A model generated the notes under the pieces. It ran no database searches, had not been told where the DNA came from, and saw only the letters and a list, made by a program, of their open reading frames with translations. Shown piece by piece: positions 7,601-16,892 of a stretch of DNA of 64,000 bases (the stretch's first letter is position 1; each line of letters starts with the position of its first letter). Source of the DNA: Kangiella koreensis DSM 16069 (lineage in GTDB: Bacteria > Pseudomonadota > Gammaproteobacteria > Enterobacterales > Kangiellaceae); the NCBI RefSeq assembly GCF_000024085.1, contig NC_013166.1, forward strand, positions 992,001 to 1,056,000, read 5' to 3'. A program made the position numbers and the translations under genes.

Positions 7601-10600
7601 ATGACTAAACTATGGAAGTGGAGCAAGCGGCTCCTTTGGGTATTAGCGGGTTTACTGATCCTGTTGATGCTTTCTGTTTCGATTATTGTTTATCTGATTA
7701 ATTCTGAGGCTTTTTTAGAAAAGCAGATTCAAGCACAGCTAGGCATGAGCTCACAAGTCGGTGAGCTCGATGTATCGCTATTTTCTGGCACCGTCAGTAT
7801 CTCTGAGACGAGAATTGGGCCAGAGGACAGTCCTGCAATCAGCTTCGATAGGTTAACCGCAGAACTGTCTTACTCTGGGCTGTTCAGTAGCTTGCTGGTT
7901 GAAAGTATAGAGCTGGATAAAGCTACTATTCATTACCCCTTCGACTATCAGTTACCTGAAACTTCAGATGACAATAACAGCGACAGCGAACAACCTTTCT
8001 TTTTTGAGCGCTTAAACATTGGTGAAATTCGCATCAATGATTCTGATTTTATTTTTGATGATGAAGTGTCATTAGAAGCAACTGGTATTAATTTAGTCAT
8101 TACGGATTTGCCGGTTGCCGAGCGCAGTATCTTTCTGTTTAGTCAGCTTAATGAGTTTTTTGTGGAGAGCAACACTCAGATTTCTGCTGACATTGCTCAG
8201 TTAAAAACCGATAAAAGCACTCTCACCAAGGTAAATCTAGAGGCCAGGGTGTCAGAGAAGAATGTTATTATTGAAAAGCTTTCATCCTCGTCGGCTGATA
8301 TTAATATCAATTTACCGAATAATAGCTCCACTACAGTATCGGCTAACAGTAGTGCTAGCAGCACAGGGCAAAATTCGGAAAGCTTACAGCTGCCTTTCGA
8401 TGATTTATTAGTTAAGACCATCGATATCGGAACCACACATTTCACATTGCAGGGTCGCTATCAACTATCAGCAAATGATATCCAAATGACCTTTTCTCAA
8501 TTGATTCTGGTTAAGGCTCAAAAACCTTTATGGAGCGATTGGGAAGATTTTTACCAGCAACAAAACAGCCAGTACACTTTTTCTTCCGAACAGTTGAGTT
8601 CGGATTTTCTTGATTTCGACAAGCTTCGAATGAATGGTGATTTGGCCAACAGTGCTTTCAATATTGAAAAACTCTTAATCGATAGACCATTGCTTCATTA
8701 TCAGGCTGAGAGTCTTGATACAAAAGAGGCGGCTAGTCAGTTAGACGTTACGTCAGATAAACAAGGTTCAGACATTAAACTGCCTTTCGCAGCTGTTCAT
8801 TTAAATCAACTTACCATTACAAACGGAAGCCTTGAGTTTGCTGAACGCTACAAAGCTCAATCCATTAACCTGGAAGCTCAACAACTTCCTGTAATCGTTG
8901 AGCATGAGTTAGTTATAGCAACCCCTGATCTGTGGCAGCAAAAAGTTAGGGTAAAACTGGATGCCGCTGATATTAGCTTGCCACAAGTTGCAATTGACCA
9001 GCTTTCTTCAGACATTGAAGTCGAGGCTGGGAATATATTGATATCAGGCCCTAAGCTTGATGATGTGAGTCTAGAGCTTGATTTAGACAATACAGCGCAA
9101 GCTGCTGATGCTGTGCAATCGAGTGATAGCCGTTTACCTTTCAATCAAATATCAATCAGCAATACGCAGGTAAAGAATCTTAATATTAAGGCGAAATTGG
9201 CTGATGGTGACTTTACTGTAGGCAATGCGTCAATAGAGATTGACGACTTTCCTCTAATGACCGAACAGGCCTTTTTTAGTCTGGATGATGTTAACAAGCT
9301 TGATACTGGTTTTTCGGTCACAGCTGATAGTGTGCAAACTCAACAACTTGAAACTCTCTCTTTGTCGGCTGATGGCAAGCTATCTAATGGTCGTTTAGTA
9401 TTAGATCATCTCACCAATCAATCAGGAAGATTAACGTTAGATTTAACCACTTCTCTTAAGCAAGAGAGTCAGTCTGAGACCAGTAAATCAGGCACAGATT
9501 TACCGCTGAAAACGGTAGTGATCAACAATCTTAAGTTACGTAATTTTGATGGTGACATTGTTCGTTTAGTGGAAGGGTTGGATGCGGATGGCAATAAGAC
9601 CAGCACCAAAGAAACACTTAAAATCACTAACCTTGATTTGTTAGCCACTAATCTGTCGCTGGTTAAGAATAATCAATTAATTAGTGAATGGTTTGATTCG
9701 AAGCTTGAAAATGCATTCAAAACTATTGAGCTAAAAGTAGCTCAAATACAACAAGATGAAGATACCTATTCCAAACTTGATATTAAAGCTGTGCAATCGG
9801 CTCGAGCCGTTACGGTTAAGCCTTTAACCATCAGAGTCAATGATGCTGACCTCAGCGCGGAATGGTTGATTGATTTAACCCAGCCCGGTTATGCATCACA
9901 TTTTGAATTTGATTTTCAGAACCTTGATCTTGAAAAGCTGGTTCGCCCTGACAATGAAAATTCTATTAGCCTGCGTGGCAAGCTTGATGGCTTGGCTGAC
10001 TTGACTTTCACTGGCTTAAAAATGGATACCATCTTTCCTGGCTTGAATGGACAAATTCTGCTGACTAATAATCAGCCTGTGGAACTGGTTAACTTGAATG
10101 TTAATAAAGTACTGGAGCGTTTCCTTGAAAGCCAGGAGTTTGGTTTATTGGATATTGGTGGATTTGTATTAGCGGGTCCTGCTGGTTTGTTACTGTCGCA
10201 AGGTGTCAGTATGCAGGGTGTGCTGGGTAATCTGGGTGCTAACCAAGGCAACACCATGTTTGGTCAGGTTTATGTTGATATGACCATCGAAAATGGCGTC
10301 TTGAAAACGCGCGACGTAGCAGCCTCAACACAGCTTTATCGCTTTGCTTTTGATGGCAATATTGATTTATCAATTATGGCGTTTAATGATTTTGAATTCA
10401 TGATTTTAAATGAGGAAGGCTGTAAAGAGTATAGCCAAACTTTAAATGGTAGTTTGAGTTCACCAGAGATTGAAACATTCCGTACTGCTTTTGATGCAGT
10501 GACCGGCTCTGTCGTTGGCCTGCTAAAATCAGGTGTTGGCTTACTAACGGGTGGTTATTGTGAGGGTGTTTATGATGGCAAGGTTGCTCACCCCGAAGAA

Positions 10601-10738
10601 GGCGTTGAAATACCACATCCAGAGCTGAAAAAGGAAGAGCCAGAGATTGAAGATGCACTTAGTCCAGAGAGTGAGATAGAGGCTGGCGCAGAAGCAGAAA
10701 CTAAGGATGAAACTGAGTCGGCTGATCCGACTCAGTGA
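7601..10738 (+). CDS. AsmA-like inner-membrane-anchored periplasmic protein
   Basis: 1045 aa. One N-terminal membrane helix (about 11-33) anchors a very large periplasmic part made of repeated beta-rich AsmA/TamB-type segments (for example LFSGTVSISETRIGPEDSPA near the start, and repeats of the form LPFxxxxINxLxIxN). The C-terminal AsmA_2-like region (DGNIDLSIMAFNDFEF...LNGSLSSPEIE) is followed by a Glu-rich tail of about 50 residues. AsmA-family proteins are thought to form hydrophobic grooves that carry phospholipids between membranes. The exact paralogue (YhdP, YicH, AsmA) cannot be fixed here. The internal phrase LPF...V.I..LT recurs at about 200-residue spacing, suggesting internal duplication. 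Confidence 0.8.
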   Translation: MTKLWKWSKRLLWVLAGLLILLMLSVSIIVYLINSEAFLEKQIQAQLGMSSQVGELDVSLFSGTVSISETRIGPEDSPAISFDRLTAELSYSGLFSSLLVESIELDKATIHYPFDYQLPETSDDNNSDSEQPFFFERLNIGEIRINDSDFIFDDEVSLEATGINLVITDLPVAERSIFLFSQLNEFFVESNTQISADIAQLKTDKSTLTKVNLEARVSEKNVIIEKLSSSSADININLPNNSSTTVSANSSASSTGQNSESLQLPFDDLLVKTIDIGTTHFTLQGRYQLSANDIQMTFSQLILVKAQKPLWSDWEDFYQQQNSQYTFSSEQLSSDFLDFDKLRMNGDLANSAFNIEKLLIDRPLLHYQAESLDTKEAASQLDVTSDKQGSDIKLPFAAVHLNQLTITNGSLEFAERYKAQSINLEAQQLPVIVEHELVIATPDLWQQKVRVKLDAADISLPQVAIDQLSSDIEVEAGNILISGPKLDDVSLELDLDNTAQAADAVQSSDSRLPFNQISISNTQVKNLNIKAKLADGDFTVGNASIEIDDFPLMTEQAFFSLDDVNKLDTGFSVTADSVQTQQLETLSLSADGKLSNGRLVLDHLTNQSGRLTLDLTTSLKQESQSETSKSGTDLPLKTVVINNLKLRNFDGDIVRLVEGLDADGNKTSTKETLKITNLDLLATNLSLVKNNQLISEWFDSKLENAFKTIELKVAQIQQDEDTYSKLDIKAVQSARAVTVKPLTIRVNDADLSAEWLIDLTQPGYASHFEFDFQNLDLEKLVRPDNENSISLRGKLDGLADLTFTGLKMDTIFPGLNGQILLTNNQPVELVNLNVNKVLERFLESQEFGLLDIGGFVLAGPAGLLLSQGVSMQGVLGNLGANQGNTMFGQVYVDMTIENGVLKTRDVAASTQLYRFAFDGNIDLSIMAFNDFEFMILNEEGCKEYSQTLNGSLSSPEIETFRTAFDAVTGSVVGLLKSGVGLLTGGYCEGVYDGKVAHPEEGVEIPHPELKKEEPEIEDALSPESEIEAGAEAETKDETESADPTQ

Positions 10739-10756
10739 GTATCGATTTAACCAGCA

Positions 10757-11632
10757 TTAAGCAAAGGCAATTGCGCCTTTATTGACACCTTCATAAGCTT
10801 TAACTTTAATGTCTGACTGTGGGTGCTTTGCTTTGAGTTGATCTGCGATGTGTTGGGCGATTAATTCAACCGTGGAGTCTTGTTGCATAATATGGCAACG
10901 TTCTGCTGGGATGATTAAGGAGAATTCACCTTGTTCACTTTGGTAGGAAAATTCAAAATACTGCACGCCATTGTCTTCGAAATCTTTCTGTAAATCCTCG
11001 GCGGTGCCAATATAAATATCTCTCCACAACTCACACCAATAGGTTTCTAAATCTGTATGGCGTTGGTTATTTTCAAAAATGTGTATTTGTGAGCGGTGGC
11101 CATGAGCAATACGCTGGCAGTCACCCAGGTGTTTTTTCAGCCCATGGGCATAATGGTAGTAGTCGCCACTAATGTTTTCAGTGCGCAGATTAAGATATAT
11201 CTTTTTAACATTGTTCGGCACTACTTTTGAGCATGCTTCATGTAACATCGGAAGCACACTTTCGCGAGTGATGATTTCGGCCGGAACCAGTGCAACTGCC
11301 TGCTTTGGTGACTGATGGCGATAGAAGTGGCCTTGCTTGTCACGCATGTCGAGAGTCAAGGAATCGCTATCTTCTGCAATGGACATCTCAGAGTGCTGGC
11401 TCGGAACTGCTAACTTATGATCCAGAGTTGAATCAATTGCTTGCTTGATACGTTTTTTGACGTCACCAAAGTCAAACACCATACCTTGGTCATCGAGTTC
11501 TCCTTCCAGAACCAGATCCACAATCCAACTTTCACCCACAATTCCGCGGGCCGGATCAAAGAAGGCAAAATCAATTACAGTGAGTTGGTCAACAAATAAT
11601 GCAGGCATAACGATTGGTTCTTTAAAAGCCAT
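10757..11632 (-). CDS. Two-domain 6-pyruvoyl-tetrahydropterin synthase/QueD-like protein
   Basis: 291 aa, about twice a normal QueD. The N-terminal half keeps the fold landmarks GMVFDFGDVK and TLDHKL (the Asp/His region) but has GESW where the zinc-binding HGH should be. The C-terminal half keeps a zinc-type histidine set (HYAHG, then RIAHGHRSQI), an STVELIA helix like the family PTxExxA, and a terminal KAYEGVNKGA resembling the substrate-binding Glu motif. Features of one T-fold active site therefore appear divided between two fused copies. QueD makes 6-carboxytetrahydropterin for queuosine; whether this protein does so is uncertain. It is convergent with the AsmA-like gene and divergent from the PfkB kinase. 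Confidence 0.75.
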   Translation of the reverse strand: MAFKEPIVMPALFVDQLTVIDFAFFDPARGIVGESWIVDLVLEGELDDQGMVFDFGDVKKRIKQAIDSTLDHKLAVPSQHSEMSIAEDSDSLTLDMRDKQGHFYRHQSPKQAVALVPAEIITRESVLPMLHEACSKVVPNNVKKIYLNLRTENISGDYYHYAHGLKKHLGDCQRIAHGHRSQIHIFENNQRHTDLETYWCELWRDIYIGTAEDLQKDFEDNGVQYFEFSYQSEQGEFSLIIPAERCHIMQQDSTVELIAQHIADQLKAKHPQSDIKVKAYEGVNKGAIAFA

Positions 11633-11702
11633 TCAATAATGAGCCAAATTATAGCATAATCCCTGCATCGCAAAATTAACTTTTATAAGCTATTAGAATT
11701 TT

Positions 11703-12710
11703 ATGAAGCATTATGATTTGTATGCCTTAGGCAACGCACTGGTCGATATCGAAATTGAAGTCAATGAACAGGAATTAAGCCGTCTTGGCGTTGAAAAGGG
11801 TGTTATGACGCTTGTAGACGAGGAGCGTCATGATTATCTGTTGACTCATTTGCAGGGTAGTATTCACCAGCGCGCTTCAGGAGGCTCTGCTGCTAACAGT
11901 GTTATCGCCTTGGCTCAATTGGGCGGAAAAGCCTTCCACTCCTGTAAGGTGGGCAAGGATGAAGCTGGAGTTTTTTATGCTTCGGATTTAAATTCCGCAG
12001 GGGTAGATAATGGTTTACACGAGTTGGAAGATAATCATGGCACTACGGGTAAGTGTTTGGTGATGGTTACTCCTGACGCTGATCGTACTATGAATACCTT
12101 TCTTGGTATTAGCAGTGAGTTAAAGGAGCAGGATATCCATTTCGACGCACTAGCTGACAGTAAGTATCTGTATTTGGAAGGTTATCTGGTGAGTTCGCCC
12201 GAAGCCCACCAAGCTGCCTTAAGCGCTAAAAAACATGCTCAAGAGAATGGCGTAAAGGTCGCAACGACTTTGTCTGATCCGAATATGGTGCGCTTCTTTA
12301 AGCCACAGATTGAGAAGCTTTTGGAAGATGGCGTTGATTTGTTATTCTGTAACGCAGATGAAGCGCTTGAGTTCACTGACCAGTCTGATGTGAATGAGGC
12401 TTTAGAAATCTTGAAGCAGTCTGCAAAACAGGTGGCGATCACTCTTGGAAAGAAAGGCGCTGTTTTCTTTGATGGCGATAAAACCCATATTATTGAAGCG
12501 CACCCTGTAAAGGCGGTTGATACCAATGGTGCAGGCGATATGTTCGCAGGTGCTTTTTTGTATGGCTTAACTCAAGGCTACAGTTATGCCGATTGCGGTC
12601 AGTTAGCGAGCTTCGCGGCGGGGCATTTGGTTACTCAGTTTGGTCCGCGTTTGTATGGTAAAGCCATTGATGAGTTGAAAGCCTTTCATCAACAAAACCT
12701 GGCAAAGTAA
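11703..12710 (+). CDS. PfkB-family carbohydrate/nucleoside kinase (adenosine kinase-like)
   Basis: 335 aa ribokinase-fold kinase. The first PfkB signature is seen as ASGGSAANSVIALAQLGG (about 58-75), the second as VDTNGAGDMFAGAFLYG, which holds the catalytic Asp and the anion hole. The N-terminus (YDLYALGNALVDIEIEV) and the MNTFLGISSELKEQDI segment resemble the adenosine kinase group annotated in many gammaproteobacteria, but substrate cannot be proven by sequence. It starts 70 bases from the divergent QueD-like gene and ends 10 bases before sixA, so the two are probably co-transcribed. Confidence 0.88.
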   Translation: MKHYDLYALGNALVDIEIEVNEQELSRLGVEKGVMTLVDEERHDYLLTHLQGSIHQRASGGSAANSVIALAQLGGKAFHSCKVGKDEAGVFYASDLNSAGVDNGLHELEDNHGTTGKCLVMVTPDADRTMNTFLGISSELKEQDIHFDALADSKYLYLEGYLVSSPEAHQAALSAKKHAQENGVKVATTLSDPNMVRFFKPQIEKLLEDGVDLLFCNADEALEFTDQSDVNEALEILKQSAKQVAITLGKKGAVFFDGDKTHIIEAHPVKAVDTNGAGDMFAGAFLYGLTQGYSYADCGQLASFAAGHLVTQFGPRLYGKAIDELKAFHQQNLAK

Positions 12711-12720
12711 TTCACAGATT

Positions 12721-13179
12721 ATGAAAGTATGGATTATGCGACACGGTGATGCTCCCTATATTGATGGGGAGCGCCAACTGTCCGAATTAGGCAAACAGGA
12801 CGTAGCACTGATGGCGCAACGCCTTGCTACGGTACTCAAGGAGCAAGAGCTGGAACTTGAGGTTATGCTGGCCAGCCCATATTTGCGTGCCCAGCAAACT
12901 GCCGATATCGTCGAGCAGCAGTTAATGTCAGCTAAGGTTAGTCCGTTTTTAACTGAGCAAGAGCCTCTATTGCGTTCAGAGTCTGATCCTGAGATGACCG
13001 CTTCGTATATTGAAGCATTACCGCAGTCGACTATTTTGCTGGTCAGTCACATGCCATTGGTCGCCAATTTGTTAGCCACCTGGTTACCACAGCAGGGGCG
13101 CTACTTTCCCACCTCTGCTATTGCTGAGCTTGAAATTGTTGGTGACAAGCCGACATTTCGTAACTTTTATGAGCCATAA
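12721..13179 (+). CDS. sixA: Phosphohistidine phosphatase SixA
   Basis: 152 aa single-domain histidine phosphatase. The catalytic RHG motif is at the N-terminus (WIMRHGDAP), with ASPYLRAQQTA and a late catalytic histidine in LLVSHMPLVANLL. SixA removes phosphate from histidine of phosphotransfer (HPt) domains such as in ArcB and from the nitrogen PTS protein. Short length and lack of a signal peptide fit SixA rather than secreted phosphatases. It begins 10 bases after the PfkB kinase gene, without an obvious Shine-Dalgarno sequence, consistent with translational coupling. Confidence 0.9.
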   Translation: MKVWIMRHGDAPYIDGERQLSELGKQDVALMAQRLATVLKEQELELEVMLASPYLRAQQTADIVEQQLMSAKVSPFLTEQEPLLRSESDPEMTASYIEALPQSTILLVSHMPLVANLLATWLPQQGRYFPTSAIAELEIVGDKPTFRNFYEP

Positions 13180-13278
13180 TCGCCTTCACTGGCCACAAGG
13201 CGCTACAAGTTAATACTGGAAGTTAGGCTAAAAAATAGCTAGCATTGCCCCTTCATTGATGATTGACCTCCTAATACT

Positions 13279-14067
13279 TTGAATTCTTCGACTCAAACAG
13301 CAAATACTAAGAAACAGTCCCAGCCGAAAAAGGCGGGTTTGATACGAGCGCTATGGGTAATCTCCTATTCGATTGTGGTAACCGGCAAATATTGTCTTAA
13401 GACTCTGTATTTTGCGTTCTTTTCAAAAAAGAATATGCGCAGCAAAGTAGACAAGATCCTGTTTGACTGGTCGAGTCGACTGGTTCGTGCTGGACGCCTG
13501 GAGTGGGAAGTCGAAGGCGATTTAGAGGCACAAGTTGAAGAAGGGCGTCGTGTCATCATCATGTGTAACCATTCCAGCGCCTATGATATTCCGCTCGCTT
13601 TTACTGCACTACCCGGCAGTATCCGCATGATTTCTAAAAAAGAAATGTTCAGTATCCCGTTACTTTCCAGTGCAATGAAAGCGGCTGAAATTCTTTCTAT
13701 TAATCGTCAAAATCGCCAGCAAGCCATTAAAGATTTGAAAATTGCTCGCGAAAAAATGGAAAGCGGTATTCGAATCTGGATGTTCCCAGAAGGTACTCGC
13801 TCTGCAAATGGTGAGGTTATACCTCTGAAAAAAGGCGGCATTCGCTTGGCGATTGACACTAATGCGTTGATCATCCCGGTCGTTATGCAGGATATTTATC
13901 AGGTTCTGCCCAACAAGAAATGGCTTAAAATGCGTCTGCATCAACCAGTAAAGGTTAAAGTTGGGCAGGCAATAGATTGCCGAGAGTTTGACGTAGAACA
14001 TCGCCATGAGCTATCCGAACTGGTGTATAATTCGATGAAAAGGATGCTGGAAGAGAGAAACTCATGA
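13279..14067 (+). CDS. plsC: 1-acyl-sn-glycerol-3-phosphate acyltransferase-like protein
   Basis: 262 aa. The PlsC acyltransferase motifs are present: NHSSAYD (HxxxxD, about 95-101) and FPEGTRSANGE (about 175-185), preceded by a hydrophobic segment (about 23-50). It would acylate lysophosphatidic acid at the inner membrane. The reading frame opens with TTG; no in-frame ATG exists before the membrane segment, and no good Shine-Dalgarno sequence precedes the TTG, so the exact start is uncertain. Its stop codon overlaps the prmB start (ATGA), indicating translational coupling. A second PlsC elsewhere in the genome is possible. Confidence 0.85.
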   Translation: MNSSTQTANTKKQSQPKKAGLIRALWVISYSIVVTGKYCLKTLYFAFFSKKNMRSKVDKILFDWSSRLVRAGRLEWEVEGDLEAQVEEGRRVIIMCNHSSAYDIPLAFTALPGSIRMISKKEMFSIPLLSSAMKAAEILSINRQNRQQAIKDLKIAREKMESGIRIWMFPEGTRSANGEVIPLKKGGIRLAIDTNALIIPVVMQDIYQVLPNKKWLKMRLHQPVKVKVGQAIDCREFDVEHRHELSELVYNSMKRMLEERNS

Positions 14068-14978
14068 CTTTAAGCCCTACTTATCAGGAAGCGGAACAGT
14101 CGTTAGAGACGGTTGCTGACTTCATTCGATTTGCTGCCTCGCAATTCCATCAGTCTGATCTTTATTTTGGTCATGGCACCGATAACGCATGGGACGAAGC
14201 GGTAGCTATCGTTCTGCAAATGCTCGATCTTCCACAAGATTACCCGCAGGGGATGCTAACCGCTAAATTGTTAGCGGATGAAAAGAAGCATCTGATCCAT
14301 GCTATTTTTGAGCGCGTTGAGAATCGTAAGCCTTTAGCCTATATCACCAATAAAGCGTATTTTGTCGGCCTTGAGTTCTACATTGATGAGCGTGTGCTTG
14401 TGCCACGTTCACCCATTGCCGAGCTTATCGAAAATGACTTTTATCCTTGGTTAGAAGCGGATAACCCACGTATTCTCGATTTGTGCTGTGGTAGTGGCTG
14501 TATTGGTTTAGCTATCGCTGCTTACATTGATGATGCTGAGGTTGTTCTTTCAGACATTTCGGATGATGCTATTACGGTTGCTGATATTAATAATGAACGC
14601 CTTGGCCTCTATCCAAAAGCGCAAACGGTTGTGTCTGATTTATTTGAATCCCTGTCTGACGAAAAGTTTGATTTAATTGTTTCCAATCCGCCCTATGTGG
14701 ACTCGGAAGATTTGTCTGATATGCCTGCTGAATATCAGCATGAACCTGAAATTGGTTTAGGTTCTGGCGAAGATGGACTGGATATCACGCGCCGCATTTT
14801 AGAGCAGGCTGCTGAGCACCTAACCGAGCAGGGCTGCCTGATTGTCGAAGTGGGCAATAGCTGGCCGGCACTGGAAGAGGCATTTCCGAATGTGCCTTTT
14901 AGCTGGATAGAGTTTGAAAAAGGTGGTGACGGTGTTTTCCTACTGACTCGTCAGCAGCTACTTGAGCACTTTTCATAA
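14064..14978 (+). CDS. prmB: Ribosomal protein L3 N5-glutamine methyltransferase
   Basis: 304 aa SAM-dependent methyltransferase of the PrmB/PrmC (HemK) family. Visible are the SAM-binding motif LDLCCGSGCIGLAIA and the catalytic NPPY (VSNPPYVDSEDL, about 209-217) that contacts the glutamine amide. The N-terminal region (YFGHGTDNAWDEA, ENRKPLAYITNKAYFVGLEF) is diagnostic of PrmB, which methylates uL3, over PrmC, which methylates release factors. It overlaps the acyltransferase gene by four bases. Confidence 0.95.
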   Translation: MTLSPTYQEAEQSLETVADFIRFAASQFHQSDLYFGHGTDNAWDEAVAIVLQMLDLPQDYPQGMLTAKLLADEKKHLIHAIFERVENRKPLAYITNKAYFVGLEFYIDERVLVPRSPIAELIENDFYPWLEADNPRILDLCCGSGCIGLAIAAYIDDAEVVLSDISDDAITVADINNERLGLYPKAQTVVSDLFESLSDEKFDLIVSNPPYVDSEDLSDMPAEYQHEPEIGLGSGEDGLDITRRILEQAAEHLTEQGCLIVEVGNSWPALEEAFPNVPFSWIEFEKGGDGVFLLTRQQLLEHFS

Positions 14979-15016
14979 CCCGATTTTTGATCTCTTGAAT
15001 ATTCAATTGCACTTAA

Positions 15017-15562
15017 ATGATTTATAACCAAGACTTTCATAAAGTTGAAGATCTTGTCGAACTCTTCAATCAAGAGTTTGCCGACCACAATACGCGCCTG
15101 CAAGCTGGCGCGGATGAACCTTTCTATCAAGCTCCAGAAGACAATAAACCAGCGATTATTTTTTCTTCTCATGATTATTTTGCCAGCGCCTTGCATGAGT
15201 GCGCGCATTGGTGCATCGCAGGGGAGAGACGCCGGCAGCTTGATGATTATGGTTATTGGTATGCGGCAGATGGTCGAACCCCTGAGCAGCAGCAAGAATT
15301 TTTCAGCGTCGAACAAAAGCCGCAAGCACTAGAATGGGCTTTTGCGCTGGCCGCTAACCTGCCGTTCCGACTCAGCCTTGATAACTTGAATAATCCTTCT
15401 GGCGATGCCGAAGCTTTTCGAGAGCAGGTTTATACCACCTTAGTCGAATATTTTGTTCGAGGTTTTCCGCCACGTGCGCTGCGTATGATTCAAATGCTTT
15501 GTCGCTACTATCGGCAAAGTCACCCCATTCAATTACCAGACATTTCAGCATGTTCCATTTAG
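15017..15562 (+). CDS. epmC: Elongation factor P hydroxylase
   Basis: 181 aa, YfcM/EpmC family. EpmC hydroxylates the beta-lysyl-lysine that EpmA and EpmB place on EF-P. The metal-binding HExxH-like motif LHECAHWCIAG is at about 59-69, followed by GYWYAADGRTPEQQ and EWAFALA, all typical of the family. It starts 38 bases after prmB. epmA, epmB and efp are not in this window. Its 3' end overlaps the next gene by 13 bases. Confidence 0.92.
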   Translation: MIYNQDFHKVEDLVELFNQEFADHNTRLQAGADEPFYQAPEDNKPAIIFSSHDYFASALHECAHWCIAGERRRQLDDYGYWYAADGRTPEQQQEFFSVEQKPQALEWAFALAANLPFRLSLDNLNNPSGDAEAFREQVYTTLVEYFVRGFPPRALRMIQMLCRYYRQSHPIQLPDISACSI

Positions 15563-16671
15563 GTTTTATCGTAAATCCGTTTGCCGGCATTGGAGGCAAA
15601 GTCGGGCTTAAAGGCAGTGATGGCAAAGCGATCCGTGAAGAAGCTTTTGCCCGTGGGGCTGTCAGTCAATCTATAAATCGGGCAAAGATCGCTCTGCAGG
15701 TTTTGCTGCCTTACAAGGACAAATTATTTTTCTATACCGCCTCAGGCGATATGGGCGAAGAGCTGCTTAAAGAGATGGGCTTCAGCTATGAATGCGTCTA
15801 TTCGTACCAAGGGCAATCGAGAGCGCAGGATACGGTTGATGCGGCCAAAGTAATAGCCACTAAAAATGCCAATCTTTTGTTGTTCGCAGGGGGGGACGGA
15901 ACAGCCAGAAATATTTATGAAGCGGTGGGCGAAGATTTACCCGTTTTGGGCATTCCGGCAGGAGTTAAAATTCATTCGGGCGTTTATGCGGTGACTCCTA
16001 AGGCAGCTGGATTGGTGATTGAGCAGATACTCAATAATGAGTTAGTAAGCTTGCTGGAAACATCAGTGATGGATATTGATGAGGGTGCTTTTCGTCGTGG
16101 TAATGTGCGGGCAAAAAAATATGGCGAAATGCAGGTACCTGCTGAGCATCGCTACGTGCAGTCCACCAAGTCTGGCGGGAAAGAAGTTGAAGCGCTGGTA
16201 GTGCAGGATATCGCTGAGTATGTCGTCGAGCAGATGGAGGACGACTGTCATTACTTTATCGGCTCGGGCACGACCTGCGCGACGATTATGGACGTTTTAA
16301 AATTGCCGAATACTTTGTTGGGTATCGACCATATCTTTCAAAGGGAGTTAATTCAGGCTGATGTTTACGAAAAACATTTGCTTGAAATTCTGGATGCTAA
16401 TCCTGGCAAAGTTAAAGCCATCATCACTATTATCGGTGGACAAGGTCATATTATTGGCCGTGGTAATCAGCAGTTGAGCGCCCAAGTACTACGCAAGTTA
16501 GGACGCGATAACGTGATTGTTATCGCCACTAAGACCAAATTACAGCAACTTAATGGCAAACCTTTAATTATTGATAGTGATGATCCGACGCTCAATGAAG
16601 AGTTTTCTGGGCCGATCAAGGTCATAACAGGCTATGAAGATTCGGTTTTATATCCTATTGGCCGAATCTAA
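15550..16671 (+). CDS. ATP-NAD kinase family protein (COG3199-type)
   Basis: About 373 aa. The N-terminus MFHLGFIVNPFAGIGGKVGLKGSD and the phosphate-binding GGDGTARNIY place it in the ATP-NAD kinase/diacylglycerol-kinase fold superfamily, in the long branch distinct from classical NadK. The substrate is not established. A longer frame opens 17 codons upstream, but those codons lie inside epmC and look nothing like the family, so I place the start at the ATG overlapping the epmC stop. The C-terminal half has an RGNQQLSAQVLRKLG segment typical of this branch. After the stop comes a long gene-free stretch holding regulatory elements. Confidence 0.85.
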   Translation: MFHLGFIVNPFAGIGGKVGLKGSDGKAIREEAFARGAVSQSINRAKIALQVLLPYKDKLFFYTASGDMGEELLKEMGFSYECVYSYQGQSRAQDTVDAAKVIATKNANLLLFAGGDGTARNIYEAVGEDLPVLGIPAGVKIHSGVYAVTPKAAGLVIEQILNNELVSLLETSVMDIDEGAFRRGNVRAKKYGEMQVPAEHRYVQSTKSGGKEVEALVVQDIAEYVVEQMEDDCHYFIGSGTTCATIMDVLKLPNTLLGIDHIFQRELIQADVYEKHLLEILDANPGKVKAIITIIGGQGHIIGRGNQQLSAQVLRKLGRDNVIVIATKTKLQQLNGKPLIIDSDDPTLNEEFSGPIKVITGYEDSVLYPIGRI

Positions 16672-16704
16672 GTGTGAGGGCTTTAGGAGAATCGCCCTTA
16701 TCTT

Positions 16705-16722
16705 TGTGCGAGATCTCTCACA
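16705..16722 (+). promoter_or_regulatory. GacA/UvrY-type binding palindrome
   Basis: TGTGCGAGATCTCTCACA is an 18-bp palindrome with a single mismatched pair. It closely resembles the established UvrY/GacA recognition sequence (TGTAAGN6CTTACA in Pseudomonas, with an AGATCT-centred version in E. coli csrB). Its centre lies about 180 bases upstream of the predicted start of the RNA at about 16893, the usual position of the upstream activating sequence of rsmX/Y/Z genes. It also lies just after the stop of the preceding gene. Confidence 0.8.
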
Positions 16723-16855
16723 AGCTGGTCGGATATCGCTGAAAAGGCCTGTGTAAAATAGCCTTTAAAATGCATGTTTGTCATATAAGCTATTGATTTA
16801 TAACTGTATTCGTTAATTCTGATGTAAGTCTGCACTATGTTTTTTCATTTTTGAC

Positions 16856-16886
16856 TTGTTGTTTAATGCAAAAGTTTTGCTAAAGT
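16856..16886 (+). promoter_or_regulatory. Candidate promoter of the GGA-rich RNA
   Basis: A -10 TAAAGT at 16881-16886 is followed by a GC-rich discriminator (AGCCCGCG). The -35 is poor (TTGTTG at 16856-16861, spacing 19), as expected for a promoter that needs an activator. Predicted transcription start is near 16893. Confidence 0.5.
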
Positions 16887-16892
16887 AGCCCG

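Noticed and set aside
13181..13202. CGCCTT/AAGGCG hairpin after sixA as a terminator
   Set aside because: Stem is short and no T run follows.
16823..16840. TGTAAG followed by CTATGT as a second GacA box
   Set aside because: Only the left half-site matches; the right half does not fit CTTACA.
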